A DNA stretch of 16,241 bases, from the NCBI GenBank assembly GCA_041645325.1, contig JBAZQI010000022.1, positions 1 to 16,241 on the forward strand. Reading direction: 5' to 3'. The notes below the pieces were generated by a model. The model saw only the letters and a program-made list of their open reading frames with translations, ran no database searches and was not told where the DNA came from. This DNA is from JAFCCL01 sp041645325. Lineage in GTDB: Archaea > Iainarchaeota > Iainarchaeia > Iainarchaeales > GCA-2688035. Both the position numbers and the translations under genes were made by a program. This document shows, piece after piece, positions 7,001-13,513 of this stretch (the first letter of the stretch is position 1; each line of letters opens with the position of its first letter).

Positions 7001-7010
7001 TTTTTAAGTA
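7001..7010 (+). promoter_or_regulatory. TATA-like box for the 117-aa gene
   Basis: TTTTTAAGTA is centred about 27 bases before the ATG at 7032, with no ribosome-binding site, so the message is probably leaderless. Confidence 0.5.
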
Positions 7011-7031
7011 GTTAATACAATAATTAACAAC

Positions 7032-7385
7032 ATGCCTTTGTCTCATTTTGTTGTTGAAGCAAAAAAACACACGCCTGTTTTTGTGCCAAAACCTGCCCAG
7101 ACTGTAACAATGGAACCAATGGCTGTTGAAGAGGCTGATTTGGAGCCCAGGTCCGAGCTTAAGAAGAAAATGGCCATAATGAGCGAGGCTGAAAAGGCTG
7201 TTACCGAGCAGGAAACAGTGGCTCCGGAGTGGAAAACCTGCCAGTACCTAAAGCCGGTGGGCCAAAAGACAATGTGCTCGCAGTATCTTTCCCTTTGTGC
7301 CCAGGAAAAGTGCCAGAAGCGCTTTATGGAAGCCAGTTTTTTTGATTTCAAGAAGTACCTTAAGTCAGGAAAGCCCATAAAATGA
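7032..7385 (+). CDS. Unknown 117-aa protein with C-terminal four-Cys motif
   Basis: I recognise no family. The first 65 residues look disordered and charged (PVFVPKPAQTVTMEPMAVEEADLEP, then ELKKKMAIMSEAEKA). The C-terminal part holds four Cys, as CQYLKPVGQKTMC then CAQEKC, a spacing that could bind zinc or a small cluster, followed by a basic, aromatic end (FFDFKKYLKSGKPIK). No membrane segment or signal is seen. It has its own TATA box and apparently its own T-rich end, so it is probably a single-gene unit between herA and the polymerase-like gene. The motif may be a single treble-clef or Fe-S site; that is a guess from Cys spacing alone. Confidence 0.7.
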   Translation: MPLSHFVVEAKKHTPVFVPKPAQTVTMEPMAVEEADLEPRSELKKKMAIMSEAEKAVTEQETVAPEWKTCQYLKPVGQKTMCSQYLSLCAQEKCQKRFMEASFFDFKKYLKSGKPIK

Positions 7386-7415
7386 TTTTTTTCGGCTTCT
7401 TTGGGTCATTTCTTT

Positions 7416-7428
7416 TTTTTCACCGGAA
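7416..7428 (+). repeat. Extra copy of TTTTTCACCGGAA element
   Basis: This 13-base string is identical to those at 3302-3314 and 7443-7455. It lies 27 bases before the 7443 copy, between two genes, without its own obvious TATA box at the same spacing. A paired regulator site upstream of the polymerase-like gene is one reading. Confidence 0.5.
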
Positions 7429-7442
7429 ATGAACCTTGATGT

Positions 7443-7481
7443 TTTTTCACCGGAAACCCGGTCTCTTTGCTCTTGTTTAAA
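7443..7481 (+). promoter_or_regulatory. Promoter of the polymerase-like gene with CACCGGAA element
   Basis: TTTTTCACCGGAA (7443-7455) is followed by ACCCGGTCTCTTTG and, 28 bases after the CACC, by TTTAAA (7476-7481). This copies the nurA promoter layout. Predicted initiation near 7503 gives an almost leaderless message for the ATG at 7508. Confidence 0.6.
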
Positions 7482-7507
7482 AGCCGCCGAAGCCATTTTT
7501 TCTAAGA

Positions 7508-9073
7508 ATGGATGAAAACCCAACACATTTTTGGCTAACTGATGCTAGGTACATTGAGGGCAAAAGGGCGGTCGCCTTGGAATTCTCCCGGCTTGACCTT
7601 AGGAGAATGGCCAGGCATCCCTTTTTCCCTTATTTTTTTGTCAGGAGACAGGTTTTAGACAGTGTTTGCCTTAAGGATGCCCTTTCTGCTGCAGTAGTGC
7701 GCTTTAAGGTTGAGGATTGCGGCAATGTTTTCAAGGTTTCGGCTTCAACCTTTTCAGGCCTAAATGAATTGGCTGACCTGCTTTTCAAAGAAACAGGCTT
7801 CAGGCCGCTTGTTTTGGGGCCTGAAAGGCAGTTTTTGCTTGAAAAAAACTGGGGCTATTTTGATTGTTTTGCCTCCTCTGAAAACGAATTCATTTGCACA
7901 GGCTTGCCTTGCTATGTTCCGATGGCGAAGCTCGGGCTTTTCTCCGAGCCCTTGCCCGATACTGTAAGGCTTGCTGCCGAGGAAAACAGCGGGCTTGCCG
8001 AAAAAATCCTTGAATCCATTGCCTTGAGCAACATTCTCAAATTGCCTGTCAATGCCTTGCCGAATTCAGCTTTTGGTCTTGCCGAAAGCCTGCTTGAAGG
8101 CATTCTTTGGAGGGCAGGAACAGGCATGGCGCAAAGCCTTTTTTCTGCGGAAAAAAGCCTTGGGAAAAAGCCGCCTGCGGGCGGAAGCCTTTTTTCTGCG
8201 GAAAAAAGCCTTGGGAAAGAAAGCATTTTTTCCATAAAGGGCACTTCCGAGGTTGATTTCAGCATGCTTTGGCCCCTGCTTTTGGCAAGGCCTTTTTACA
8301 ATCTTGGCCCTGATTCCATTGACTGCGGTTGCTGCATGCCAAAAACCCTTTCAGAGAAAAATGTTTTGCCAAGCAGCCTTGTTTTTGTTGAAATGCTCAA
8401 GGACGGCTTTTTCTTCGAATCATGTAGCAGCCATTTTTCCGATTGTTTTCACAAGGCAATGCCGGGCAAGGAAAGCAGGTTGAGGAGAATGCAGGAATTT
8501 TGCCTTAAGGAAAAGCCCATTGGGCCTTTTTTTAGGTCAGGGCAAACAGCGCTTCTTTTGGCAGATGCCCTTGCGCTTGAGTCAAGGGGCGAGGCGCGCA
8601 TTTTGGGGCCAAAAAGCCTGCATTGGTTTTGCCTGGAGAAAGAGGGCTCGGTTTCAAGGGCGGTTTCTTCAATGAATTCCGCAATTTCCTCGCTTGAAAA
8701 CTGCAATGATAAGAGCTGTTCTGATGCGCTTAGGCAGCATGGCGTCCTTGCCCAGTTGAAGCTTTCAACAGACCCTGATTTTCTTTTCAGGCAGGCCTTG
8801 CTTAGGGCAAACTCAATGCTGCTTTGCCTTGTGCCTGAACATTTGTGCAGGAAGGAAAGCGCTTTCTTCAGCCAAAAATTGTGCTTTGCCGTTGAGGCAA
8901 TCCAGGCCGCTGTTCTTGAAAGCTTCAGGGCGTTTGCCGGCAAAAGGGAAAGCAGGGTGGTTGCTGCAGGCCGAAACAGGGCAATTGTCAGCACTGAAAA
9001 GCCCTATTCCCTGATAAGGCAGTTTTCCGAAAAACAGCGCATTCCCGCCATTTTGAAGGCAAAAAGCGTTTAA
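7508..9073 (+). CDS. Family B DNA polymerase-derived protein lacking catalytic motifs (tentative)
   Basis: A 521-aa protein. Residues 8-117 resemble the N-terminal domain of archaeal PolB: FWLTDARYIEGKRAVALEF as the opening strands, FFPYFFV, and ETGFRPLVLGPERQFLLEKNW, which matches the region before the exonuclease domain. Residues about 158-205 (LAEKILESIALSNILKLPVNALPNSAFG...) resemble the helices after the exonuclease domain. The exonuclease domain between them is almost absent, and I find no DxxSLYP, no YxDTD and no exonuclease DIE. Inactivated archaeal PolB proteins are known; this may be a shorter relative. Residues 210-237 hold a duplicated SLFSAEKSLGK segment. The C-terminal half is Cys-rich and not recognised. 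The ATG is placed about 30 bases after a TATA box. Homology is judged by eye, so the family call is uncertain; the gene itself is secure. Confidence 0.5.
   Translation: MDENPTHFWLTDARYIEGKRAVALEFSRLDLRRMARHPFFPYFFVRRQVLDSVCLKDALSAAVVRFKVEDCGNVFKVSASTFSGLNELADLLFKETGFRPLVLGPERQFLLEKNWGYFDCFASSENEFICTGLPCYVPMAKLGLFSEPLPDTVRLAAEENSGLAEKILESIALSNILKLPVNALPNSAFGLAESLLEGILWRAGTGMAQSLFSAEKSLGKKPPAGGSLFSAEKSLGKESIFSIKGTSEVDFSMLWPLLLARPFYNLGPDSIDCGCCMPKTLSEKNVLPSSLVFVEMLKDGFFFESCSSHFSDCFHKAMPGKESRLRRMQEFCLKEKPIGPFFRSGQTALLLADALALESRGEARILGPKSLHWFCLEKEGSVSRAVSSMNSAISSLENCNDKSCSDALRQHGVLAQLKLSTDPDFLFRQALLRANSMLLCLVPEHLCRKESAFFSQKLCFAVEAIQAAVLESFRAFAGKRESRVVAAGRNRAIVSTEKPYSLIRQFSEKQRIPAILKAKSV
8134..8218 (+). 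repeat. 51-bp tandem duplication with hairpins inside the polymerase-like gene
   Basis: A 34-base segment at 8134-8167 is repeated exactly at 8185-8218, a period of 51 bases (17 codons, frame kept). Each copy contains CTTTTTTC-TGCG-GAAAAAAG, an 8-bp stem with a TGCG loop. The spacer holds CCGCC-TGCG-GGCGG, a 5-bp stem with the same loop. The product is SLFSAEKSLGK twice. Confidence 0.9.
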
Positions 9074-9111
9074 TGCCTGCAACAGGGCAGTTCTTTGCCG
9101 ACTTGGCAAGA

Positions 9112-9119
9112 TTTTTAAA
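9112..9119 (+). promoter_or_regulatory. TATA-like box for rpoK-eS17
   Basis: TTTTTAAA lies about 54 bases before the ATG at 9170, predicting initiation near 9141 and a leader of about 29 bases. Confidence 0.45.
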
Positions 9120-9169
9120 CTCTCTTGCGCCATTCATTGTTATCATAAAAGTTCTTTTTTTGGTTGATT

Positions 9170-9373
9170 ATGAGCAGAATAACGCGGTTTGAGAAAGCCA
9201 GGCTTGTCACTGCAAGGGCCTTGCAGTTGTCATTTGGGGCGCCGCCTTTGGTTAAGACCGAGTCCGGAATGTCGGCATACGACCTTGCAAAATCCGAGCT
9301 TGCGCAGAGCGTGCTGCCTCTTGCAGTCATAAGGCGCTATCCTGACGGCAGGATTGAAAAAATAGCTGTTTGA
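9170..9373 (+). CDS. rpoK: DNA-directed RNA polymerase subunit K (Rpo6/RpoK)
   Basis: This is the archaeal counterpart of eukaryotic RPB6 and bacterial omega, a small assembly subunit of RNA polymerase. The 67-aa protein has the family core: RITRFEKARLVTARALQLSFGAPP, then DLAKSELAQSVLPLAVIRRYPDG and a short end. The segment from LAKSEL to IRRYPDG is the most conserved part of RPB6/omega, clamping the largest subunit. The ATG at 9170 is chosen; the frame can start two codons earlier at TTG 9164, but family proteins start close to the RxTRFE motif. eS17 follows 13 bases later, making a transcription-translation pair as is common in archaea. Confidence 0.93.
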   Translation: MSRITRFEKARLVTARALQLSFGAPPLVKTESGMSAYDLAKSELAQSVLPLAVIRRYPDGRIEKIAV

Positions 9374-9386
9374 ATGGTGGTTTTTT

Positions 9387-9578
9387 TTGGGCAAAGCGGT
9401 TCCGAAGTCAATCAAGAGCAGGGTTGAAATACTGCTGAACAGATTTCCGGACAAATTTGGCACTGATTTTACCAAAAACAAGGTATTGCTGAAAGAGCTT
9501 GGCCTTTCGCTCAGCACATTTGACACCAACATGATTGCGGGCTTTATCACAAGGACAATGAACGCCAAAAACAAGTGA
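9387..9578 (+). CDS. rps17e: Small-subunit ribosomal protein eS17
   Basis: The 63-aa protein matches eS17, present in archaea and eukaryotes: MGKAVPKSIKSRVEILLNRFPDKFGTDFTKNK has the PDKFxTDFxxNK signature, and the end (NMIAGFITRTM) matches the conserved RIAGYITR helix. Length is normal for archaeal eS17. The start is TTG, the last two T of an eight-T run plus G; GGTGG at 9376-9380 precedes the run and gives good spacing. It belongs with rpoK. The same initiation layout appears before aEF-1 beta at 13187. Confidence 0.9.
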   Translation: MGKAVPKSIKSRVEILLNRFPDKFGTDFTKNKVLLKELGLSLSTFDTNMIAGFITRTMNAKNK

Positions 9579-9614
9579 CTTTTCCCGGAAGTGCTCTTCT
9601 TGCGTGTGGGTGGA

Positions 9615-9630
9615 AAGATTTATTAATCTT
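9615..9630 (+). promoter_or_regulatory. TATA box inside an inverted repeat, before the membrane-protein gene
   Basis: AAGATT-TATT-AATCTT is a perfect 6-bp inverted repeat whose centre holds the TATA-like TTTATTAA. Predicted initiation falls at the ATG at 9648, so the message is leaderless. A protein binding the repeat would block the box. Confidence 0.5.
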
Positions 9631-9647
9631 GGAACTATTGTTATAGC

Positions 9648-9971
9648 ATGAGCCTGAAAGATAAACCTTATTGGCTAAAAGGCGGGATTTATGCCATAAT
9701 AATAACTGCCGTTTATAGCGCATTTGTATTTGTAAATATTCTTTTACCAATAATAACTGCATTTTTTCCATTATGGGAGAAAATAATTCTTTTCCCACTG
9801 CCACTACCTTTGCTATTTGCAATAATGGGCAATAGCATAAGTTTTATGCCCGGCTCATCTTTCGGGCTTCTCCACTTTGTAACTATTTTTGTTACGGCAA
9901 TAATATTTTACTTTATAGTCGGAATGATAATTGGTCTAGTTTATGGGAAAATAAAATCCAAAAAGAAATAG
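9648..9971 (+). CDS. Small unknown membrane protein, three predicted transmembrane segments
   Basis: A 107-aa hydrophobic protein. Segments at about residues 12-40 (GGIYAIIITAVYSAFVFVNI), 44-63 (WEKIILFPLPLPLLFAIMG) and 75-100 (LHFVTIFVTAIIFYFIVGMI) look membrane-spanning. The positive end (YGKIKSKKK) should face the cytoplasm. No catalytic motif is visible and I recognise no named family. The gene is clearly richer in A and T than its neighbours, with many ATA and TTT codons, which may reflect its hydrophobic composition or a later arrival. It has its own promoter and converges on rad50. Gene call firm, function unknown. Confidence 0.75.
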   Translation: MSLKDKPYWLKGGIYAIIITAVYSAFVFVNILLPIITAFFPLWEKIILFPLPLPLLFAIMGNSISFMPGSSFGLLHFVTIFVTAIIFYFIVGMIIGLVYGKIKSKKK

Positions 9972-10014
9972 CATAATTTGCACTTTGTTATTTTAGCAAA
10001 AGCAAGTTTCCTGA

Positions 10015-12078
10015 TCAGCTTTCCGCCTGCACAAGCACAGGCTTTGTCACTGCATCCTCGTCTTTTTCCCTTTCCAAAAAGTACAGCGAGGCCGAAGCCG
10101 CCTTTTTCATTTCGGCATCATGCGTTATCACAAAAACCTGCTCTACTATTGAAGGCAGGTGCCTTTGCATCATTTCGCCAAGTGTTTCCACTGCCTTCCT
10201 GTCAAGGTTGTGGGTCGGCTCGTCAAGAATGAGCCAGCTCAGGTTTCTTGCAAGGACAAGCGAGAACGCAATCCTTATGCATATTGCCGCTGCGCTCCTT
10301 TCCCCTCCGCTTAAAATCCCTTCCACCCTGACCCAGTTGCCGCTTCTTTCTTTTGCCTTGAGCTCGTAGCTTCCTTCGCTTACGTCCATTTTTGCGGAAA
10401 CATAATCCCTGTAGGGGTAAATGTTTTGCCAGATGTCGTGCATTGCCTGGTTTATTGTGGAGATGAGCATTTCTCTCAGCTCTGATTGCGCCGCAATAAG
10501 GCTGTTTGTGAAAAGGCCCATTTTTTCCGTGCTTGACTCTATGGCCTTGACTCTTTCCTCCGTTTCCTCAACCTGCTTTTTTGCCTTTCCAATCCTTTCA
10601 AGCCCAGCCCTCATTTCTTTTGCAAGCTGGACGTTTGCCTGAATGCTTTTTTTCACGGCCCCTATTCCTGCCTTTGCCTCAATGGCCTGCTTTCTTTTCG
10701 CAAGAAGCAGCCTCTCGTCAAAATCCGTTTTCCCTGCCTTTGCCTCAAGCAGTTCGTTTTCCTTCAGGAGCCCCTGAAGGTGCTTTTCCTTTTCCGCCGC
10801 CTTCTCCATTTCAGCGCAGAGCTGCCCAAGCCCCATTTCCTTTTCTTTGAGCAAATCCCTTTTTTTTCTGGCGGCCTCAAGCCCTTTTTTTGCGCTTTCT
10901 ATCGCGGCATTTTCTTCGGCCTCAAGCCGCAGGGCTTTCTCCATTTCCACAGCCGCTTTTTTCATTTCAGCCGTTGTTTCGGCGGCAAGGGCTTCCCTTG
11001 TTTTTGCCTCAAGCCTTTGCCTGCATGTCGGGCATTCGGCGCCAAGGCCCTGCAGTTCCTCCAAATGCCTTCCCAGTTCCTCCGCTTTCCTCTGGCTCAA
11101 TGCGGCATTTTTTCCGAATTCCTGCTTTTTTTTCCTTGCATGCTCTTCTTTTTCCTGCAGCCCCGCAACATTTTTTTCCAATGCCCTGATTTCATCCAGC
11201 GCCAGCCCTTTTTCCTTTGAAACATCGCCCGGGCTTCTGCCCCTGCTTTCCTTTTTGGTTTCCCCCAGGGCAGATTCAAGCTCCTGCATAACCGCCCTGT
11301 TTTGGGCAAGCCTTTCCTTTAATGCCCTGAACTCTTTTTCTTTTTCTTCAAGGGCTCCAACCTCTTTTTCAAGCGAAATTGCTTCCTTTTCTTTTTCCCT
11401 GATTTCTTTTTCAAGCAGCAGGTTTTCCCTTTCTTTTTTTGCAATCCTTTCAACAAGCGTTTTTTCATCTTCTTTTGAAAGCAGCTGCCTTTGCTCCGCA
11501 ATCCAATTTTTCCTGTCCCTGGCAATTCCCTTCAGCCTGTTCAGGGCAGTTACGGCATTCGCCCGCACATTCTCATACCTCTCCAAATCCAAAAGCTCGT
11601 CAAACTTTGCCTTTCTGTCAGTTGGTGTCAGCCTCAAAAAAGAGTCAATTTCGTTTTGTTCGCTGTAAACAGCCCTGCTGAACAGATTATAGTTCATCTC
11701 AATCGCCTTTTCCACGGCTTCGTTCACATCGCGCGGCTTTGGCCCCGCAATAACCTTTTCGCCGCACCATGCCTTTGCCTCAGTGCTGCCCTTCCGCTTG
11801 ATTTTCCTTTCAACCCTGTAGTTTTTTCCGGCATAAGAAAAAGCCAGTTCAACCGAAGCCTCTTCCGCCTGCACAGGCTTGTTCATTATGACCTCTTCCA
11901 ATGCAACCCTGCGCGCCTGCAGTGCAGGAAAAGTCCCGAACAGGGCAAAACAGATGGAGTCCATTACAGAACTTTTGCCGCTTCCCATTGCACCCACAAG
12001 CACGTTTGTGCCTTTTGAGAACTCAAAAAAGCTGTCCGCATGCGTTTTCCAATTCCGCAGCCTAACGCTTTCAATCAT
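10015..12078 (-). CDS. rad50: Rad50 DNA repair ATPase
   Basis: Rad50 is an SMC-like ATPase that with Mre11 tethers and processes double-strand breaks. This 687-aa protein has Walker A GAMGSGKSS (Lys35), a Q-loop region YSEQNEIDSF near 139, a long coiled coil, the zinc-hook CPTC (Cys349, Cys352), the second coil, the signature LSGGERSAA (about 589-597), Walker B WLILDEPTHNLD (about 615-626) and H-loop VITHD (His653). All ATPase parts are intact. It is shorter than typical archaeal Rad50 of roughly 850-900 residues, mainly through shorter coils. The ATG at 12078 is chosen; TTG 12087 would add three residues. TTTAAA at 12111-12116 is the likely TATA box. No mre11 flanks it, and the downstream neighbour is a convergent membrane-protein gene. 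Confidence 0.95.
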   Translation of the reverse strand: MIESVRLRNWKTHADSFFEFSKGTNVLVGAMGSGKSSVMDSICFALFGTFPALQARRVALEEVIMNKPVQAEEASVELAFSYAGKNYRVERKIKRKGSTEAKAWCGEKVIAGPKPRDVNEAVEKAIEMNYNLFSRAVYSEQNEIDSFLRLTPTDRKAKFDELLDLERYENVRANAVTALNRLKGIARDRKNWIAEQRQLLSKEDEKTLVERIAKKERENLLLEKEIREKEKEAISLEKEVGALEEKEKEFRALKERLAQNRAVMQELESALGETKKESRGRSPGDVSKEKGLALDEIRALEKNVAGLQEKEEHARKKKQEFGKNAALSQRKAEELGRHLEELQGLGAECPTCRQRLEAKTREALAAETTAEMKKAAVEMEKALRLEAEENAAIESAKKGLEAARKKRDLLKEKEMGLGQLCAEMEKAAEKEKHLQGLLKENELLEAKAGKTDFDERLLLAKRKQAIEAKAGIGAVKKSIQANVQLAKEMRAGLERIGKAKKQVEETEERVKAIESSTEKMGLFTNSLIAAQSELREMLISTINQAMHDIWQNIYPYRDYVSAKMDVSEGSYELKAKERSGNWVRVEGILSGGERSAAAICIRIAFSLVLARNLSWLILDEPTHNLDRKAVETLGEMMQRHLPSIVEQVFVITHDAEMKKAASASLYFLEREKDEDAVTKPVLVQAES

Positions 12079-12110
12079 GCCAACCAAAAAAGAATATGCC
12101 CTGAACCGCT

Positions 12111-12116
12111 TTTAAA
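12111..12116 (-). promoter_or_regulatory. TATA-like box for rad50
   Basis: TTTAAA centred about 35 bases before the ATG predicts initiation near 12087 and a leader of about nine bases. It lies in the 122-base divergent spacer with the next gene. Confidence 0.5.
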
Positions 12117-12168
12117 GGGTTTGAAAAGCAGGCTCTCCCTTAAAGCATTGGCTGAAGCCAAAAAGCGC

Positions 12169-12175
12169 TTAAATA
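12169..12175 (+). promoter_or_regulatory. TATA-like box for the basic 231-aa gene
   Basis: TTAAATA predicts initiation near 12197, right at the GGAGG ribosome-binding site (12197-12201), so the leader is very short. Confidence 0.4.
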
Positions 12176-12209
12176 GCTTTGTCATATCCTCTTTACGGAG
12201 GCAGTTGAA

Positions 12210-12905
12210 TTGGCCGGATTAAAGCCTGACCGAAAAAAACCAGACTCCTTTTCGTTGAGCCTTGCGCAGGACCTCTCAAGGAAGCGCAGGTACCAGGATG
12301 GAATGGTTTCTGACCTGGTACAAGCTCTTCACAAAGACAAGCTCGTTTGTTCCATCTTGCATGAGCTCGGGTTAGACCCACATATCAACACGATGTGGGT
12401 AATGAAAATAAGGCAAGGGCTTGGCGTAGAGCCTGTTTCAAGGACGAAGGGTGTTGGTTTAAGGACTGACAAGAAAACAATAGCAATGATATTGAACCTG
12501 GTTTGCAGTGGAAGGCTCAAACCGCCTCACATTGTTAAAATAATGCAAAGCATTCAGAGGCCTGTTTCAGAAAGTCTTGTGAAGAACCTGGCGAAAAAGT
12601 GGGGGGAAACCGCAGAATCCAAATTTAAAAAATCCAAGCCAAACAGAGCCTCAAATTTGGCGAAATTGCAGGATAGTTTTAAAAAAATGAGTACAGCCAA
12701 AAGGATTTCTCTCTGGAAGGTGCTGAACAGTCATTTAAAATCATGCAAGCGGGGTTACGCAGGCACAAGAGAGCAAATAAGCGTGAGAGAACCCCTTACT
12801 GCAGAACAGGAGCGCATTCTTGATGAAATGTCAAAAATTAACTGCATTCTTGAAGCGCTCTGGCCACTGTTGTCAAAAAATTACCGCAAAAAAAGCAGCC
12901 GTTAA
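12210..12905 (+). CDS. Unknown basic, helical 231-aa protein
   Basis: I recognise no family. The protein is rich in Lys and Arg with mostly helical patterns. Features include DLVQALHKDKLVCSILHELGLDPHINTMWVMKIRQGLG (about 35-71), an Ala/Lys-rich middle and the end LDEMSKINCILEALWPLLSKNYRKKSSR. Short helices with small turns (KPPHIVKIMQSIQRPVSESLVKNLAKKWG) could be helix-turn-helix units, so nucleic-acid binding is plausible but unproven. The start is TTG at 12210, supported by a strong GGAGG eight bases upstream. It is divergent from rad50 across a 122-base spacer, so shared regulation with repair is possible. No membrane segment or Cys cluster is seen. Confidence 0.75.
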   Translation: MAGLKPDRKKPDSFSLSLAQDLSRKRRYQDGMVSDLVQALHKDKLVCSILHELGLDPHINTMWVMKIRQGLGVEPVSRTKGVGLRTDKKTIAMILNLVCSGRLKPPHIVKIMQSIQRPVSESLVKNLAKKWGETAESKFKKSKPNRASNLAKLQDSFKKMSTAKRISLWKVLNSHLKSCKRGYAGTREQISVREPLTAEQERILDEMSKINCILEALWPLLSKNYRKKSSR

Positions 12906-12926
12906 AAAGAACCAGCAAAAAACAAG

Positions 12927-13187
12927 TTAAAGCAGTGTCATTTCGGTCATTTCTGCGTCTTCAACCAGGTCAAGCTTGTTGATTTCTTTTGTCAGTTCTT
13001 CAACAACCTTGTCGTCTTTTTCCGGAACCGTGAAAGCAGCTTTTATGAATTCAATGCCGAATCCTATCGGGATTTTTTTTGCGTCCCTGAACTCGCCTTT
13101 TTTCACTGCCTTCAACGCCTCAATGGTTTCGTCAAGGGTTTCCATGTCCTTGGCATTGATTTTGTAAATAAGCACGGTTTTGCCCAA
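12927..13187 (-). CDS. ef1b: Translation elongation factor aEF-1 beta
   Basis: This is the exchange factor that reloads GTP on aEF-1A. The 86-aa protein has the archaeal family pattern: MGKTVLIYKINAKDMETLDE as first strand and helix, KIPIGFGIEFIKAAFTVPEK (the conserved PIxFGL-like core), and the end INKLDLVEDAEMTEMTLL matching the final strand. Length is normal. The start is TTG, again at the end of a T-run; GGTG lies just before the run. It follows a small zinc-finger gene, a pairing common in archaeal genomes and good support for both calls. Confidence 0.9.
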   Translation of the reverse strand: MGKTVLIYKINAKDMETLDETIEALKAVKKGEFRDAKKIPIGFGIEFIKAAFTVPEKDDKVVEELTKEINKLDLVEDAEMTEMTLL

Positions 13188-13205
13188 AAAAAAACACCTT
13201 TTTTT

Positions 13206-13361
13206 TTACGGCCCTTCAAAGCCGCATTCCGTGCACTTATAGGGCTTTACAGTGTTCCTGCAGTGGAAACAGCGGATTATGGCTGTTTTGCCGCAGCTAG
13301 GGCACCTGAACTCAACATAGTCCTGTGTTACTTCCCTATTGCATGTGCTGCACGCTTTCAT
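13206..13361 (-). CDS. Small archaeal zinc-finger protein (HVO_2753-like), upstream of aEF-1 beta
   Basis: A 51-aa protein with four CxxC pairs: CSTC (4-7), CPSCG (20-24), CFHC (31-34) and CTECG (43-47), enough for two interleaved zinc ribbons. The archaeal HVO_2753-type family has this layout and usually lies next to aEF-1 beta; it is thought to bind RNA or act in translation, which I infer here from context. GGTGA lies just before the ATG at 13361. Its stop is about 20 bases before the aEF-1 beta start, so they form one operon. CTTTTTAAAGG near 13415-13423 is the likely TATA region. Confidence 0.9.
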   Translation of the reverse strand: MKACSTCNREVTQDYVEFRCPSCGKTAIIRCFHCRNTVKPYKCTECGFEGP

Positions 13362-13414
13362 ATAAAATCACCGAAAAAAGAGCCTGGCTCCAAAATAACT
13401 TTAATTGGTTATCC

Positions 13415-13423
13415 TTTAAAAAG
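13415..13423 (-). promoter_or_regulatory. TATA-like box for the zinc finger-aEF-1 beta operon
   Basis: Minus-strand CTTTTTAAA about 58 bases before the ATG predicts initiation near 13393 and a leader of about 30 bases containing GGTGA. Confidence 0.4.
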
Positions 13424-13513
13424 GCTACTGTTGGCCTTTCGGCCTTTCAGGGTTTTTGCAATTTTTTCCAACAGGTTCAGCATTAGTGCATAAAACCAGT
13501 CTAATTCGTTTCT

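Noticed and set aside
8449..8994. Minus-strand open frame within the polymerase-like gene
   Set aside because: Antisense shadow; the sense frame has promoter, start and length support.
10847..11668. Long plus-strand open frame over rad50, Ser/Phe-rich
   Set aside because: Reverse reading of Lys/Glu-rich coiled-coil codons gives long Ser/Phe frames; no promoter or ribosome-binding site.
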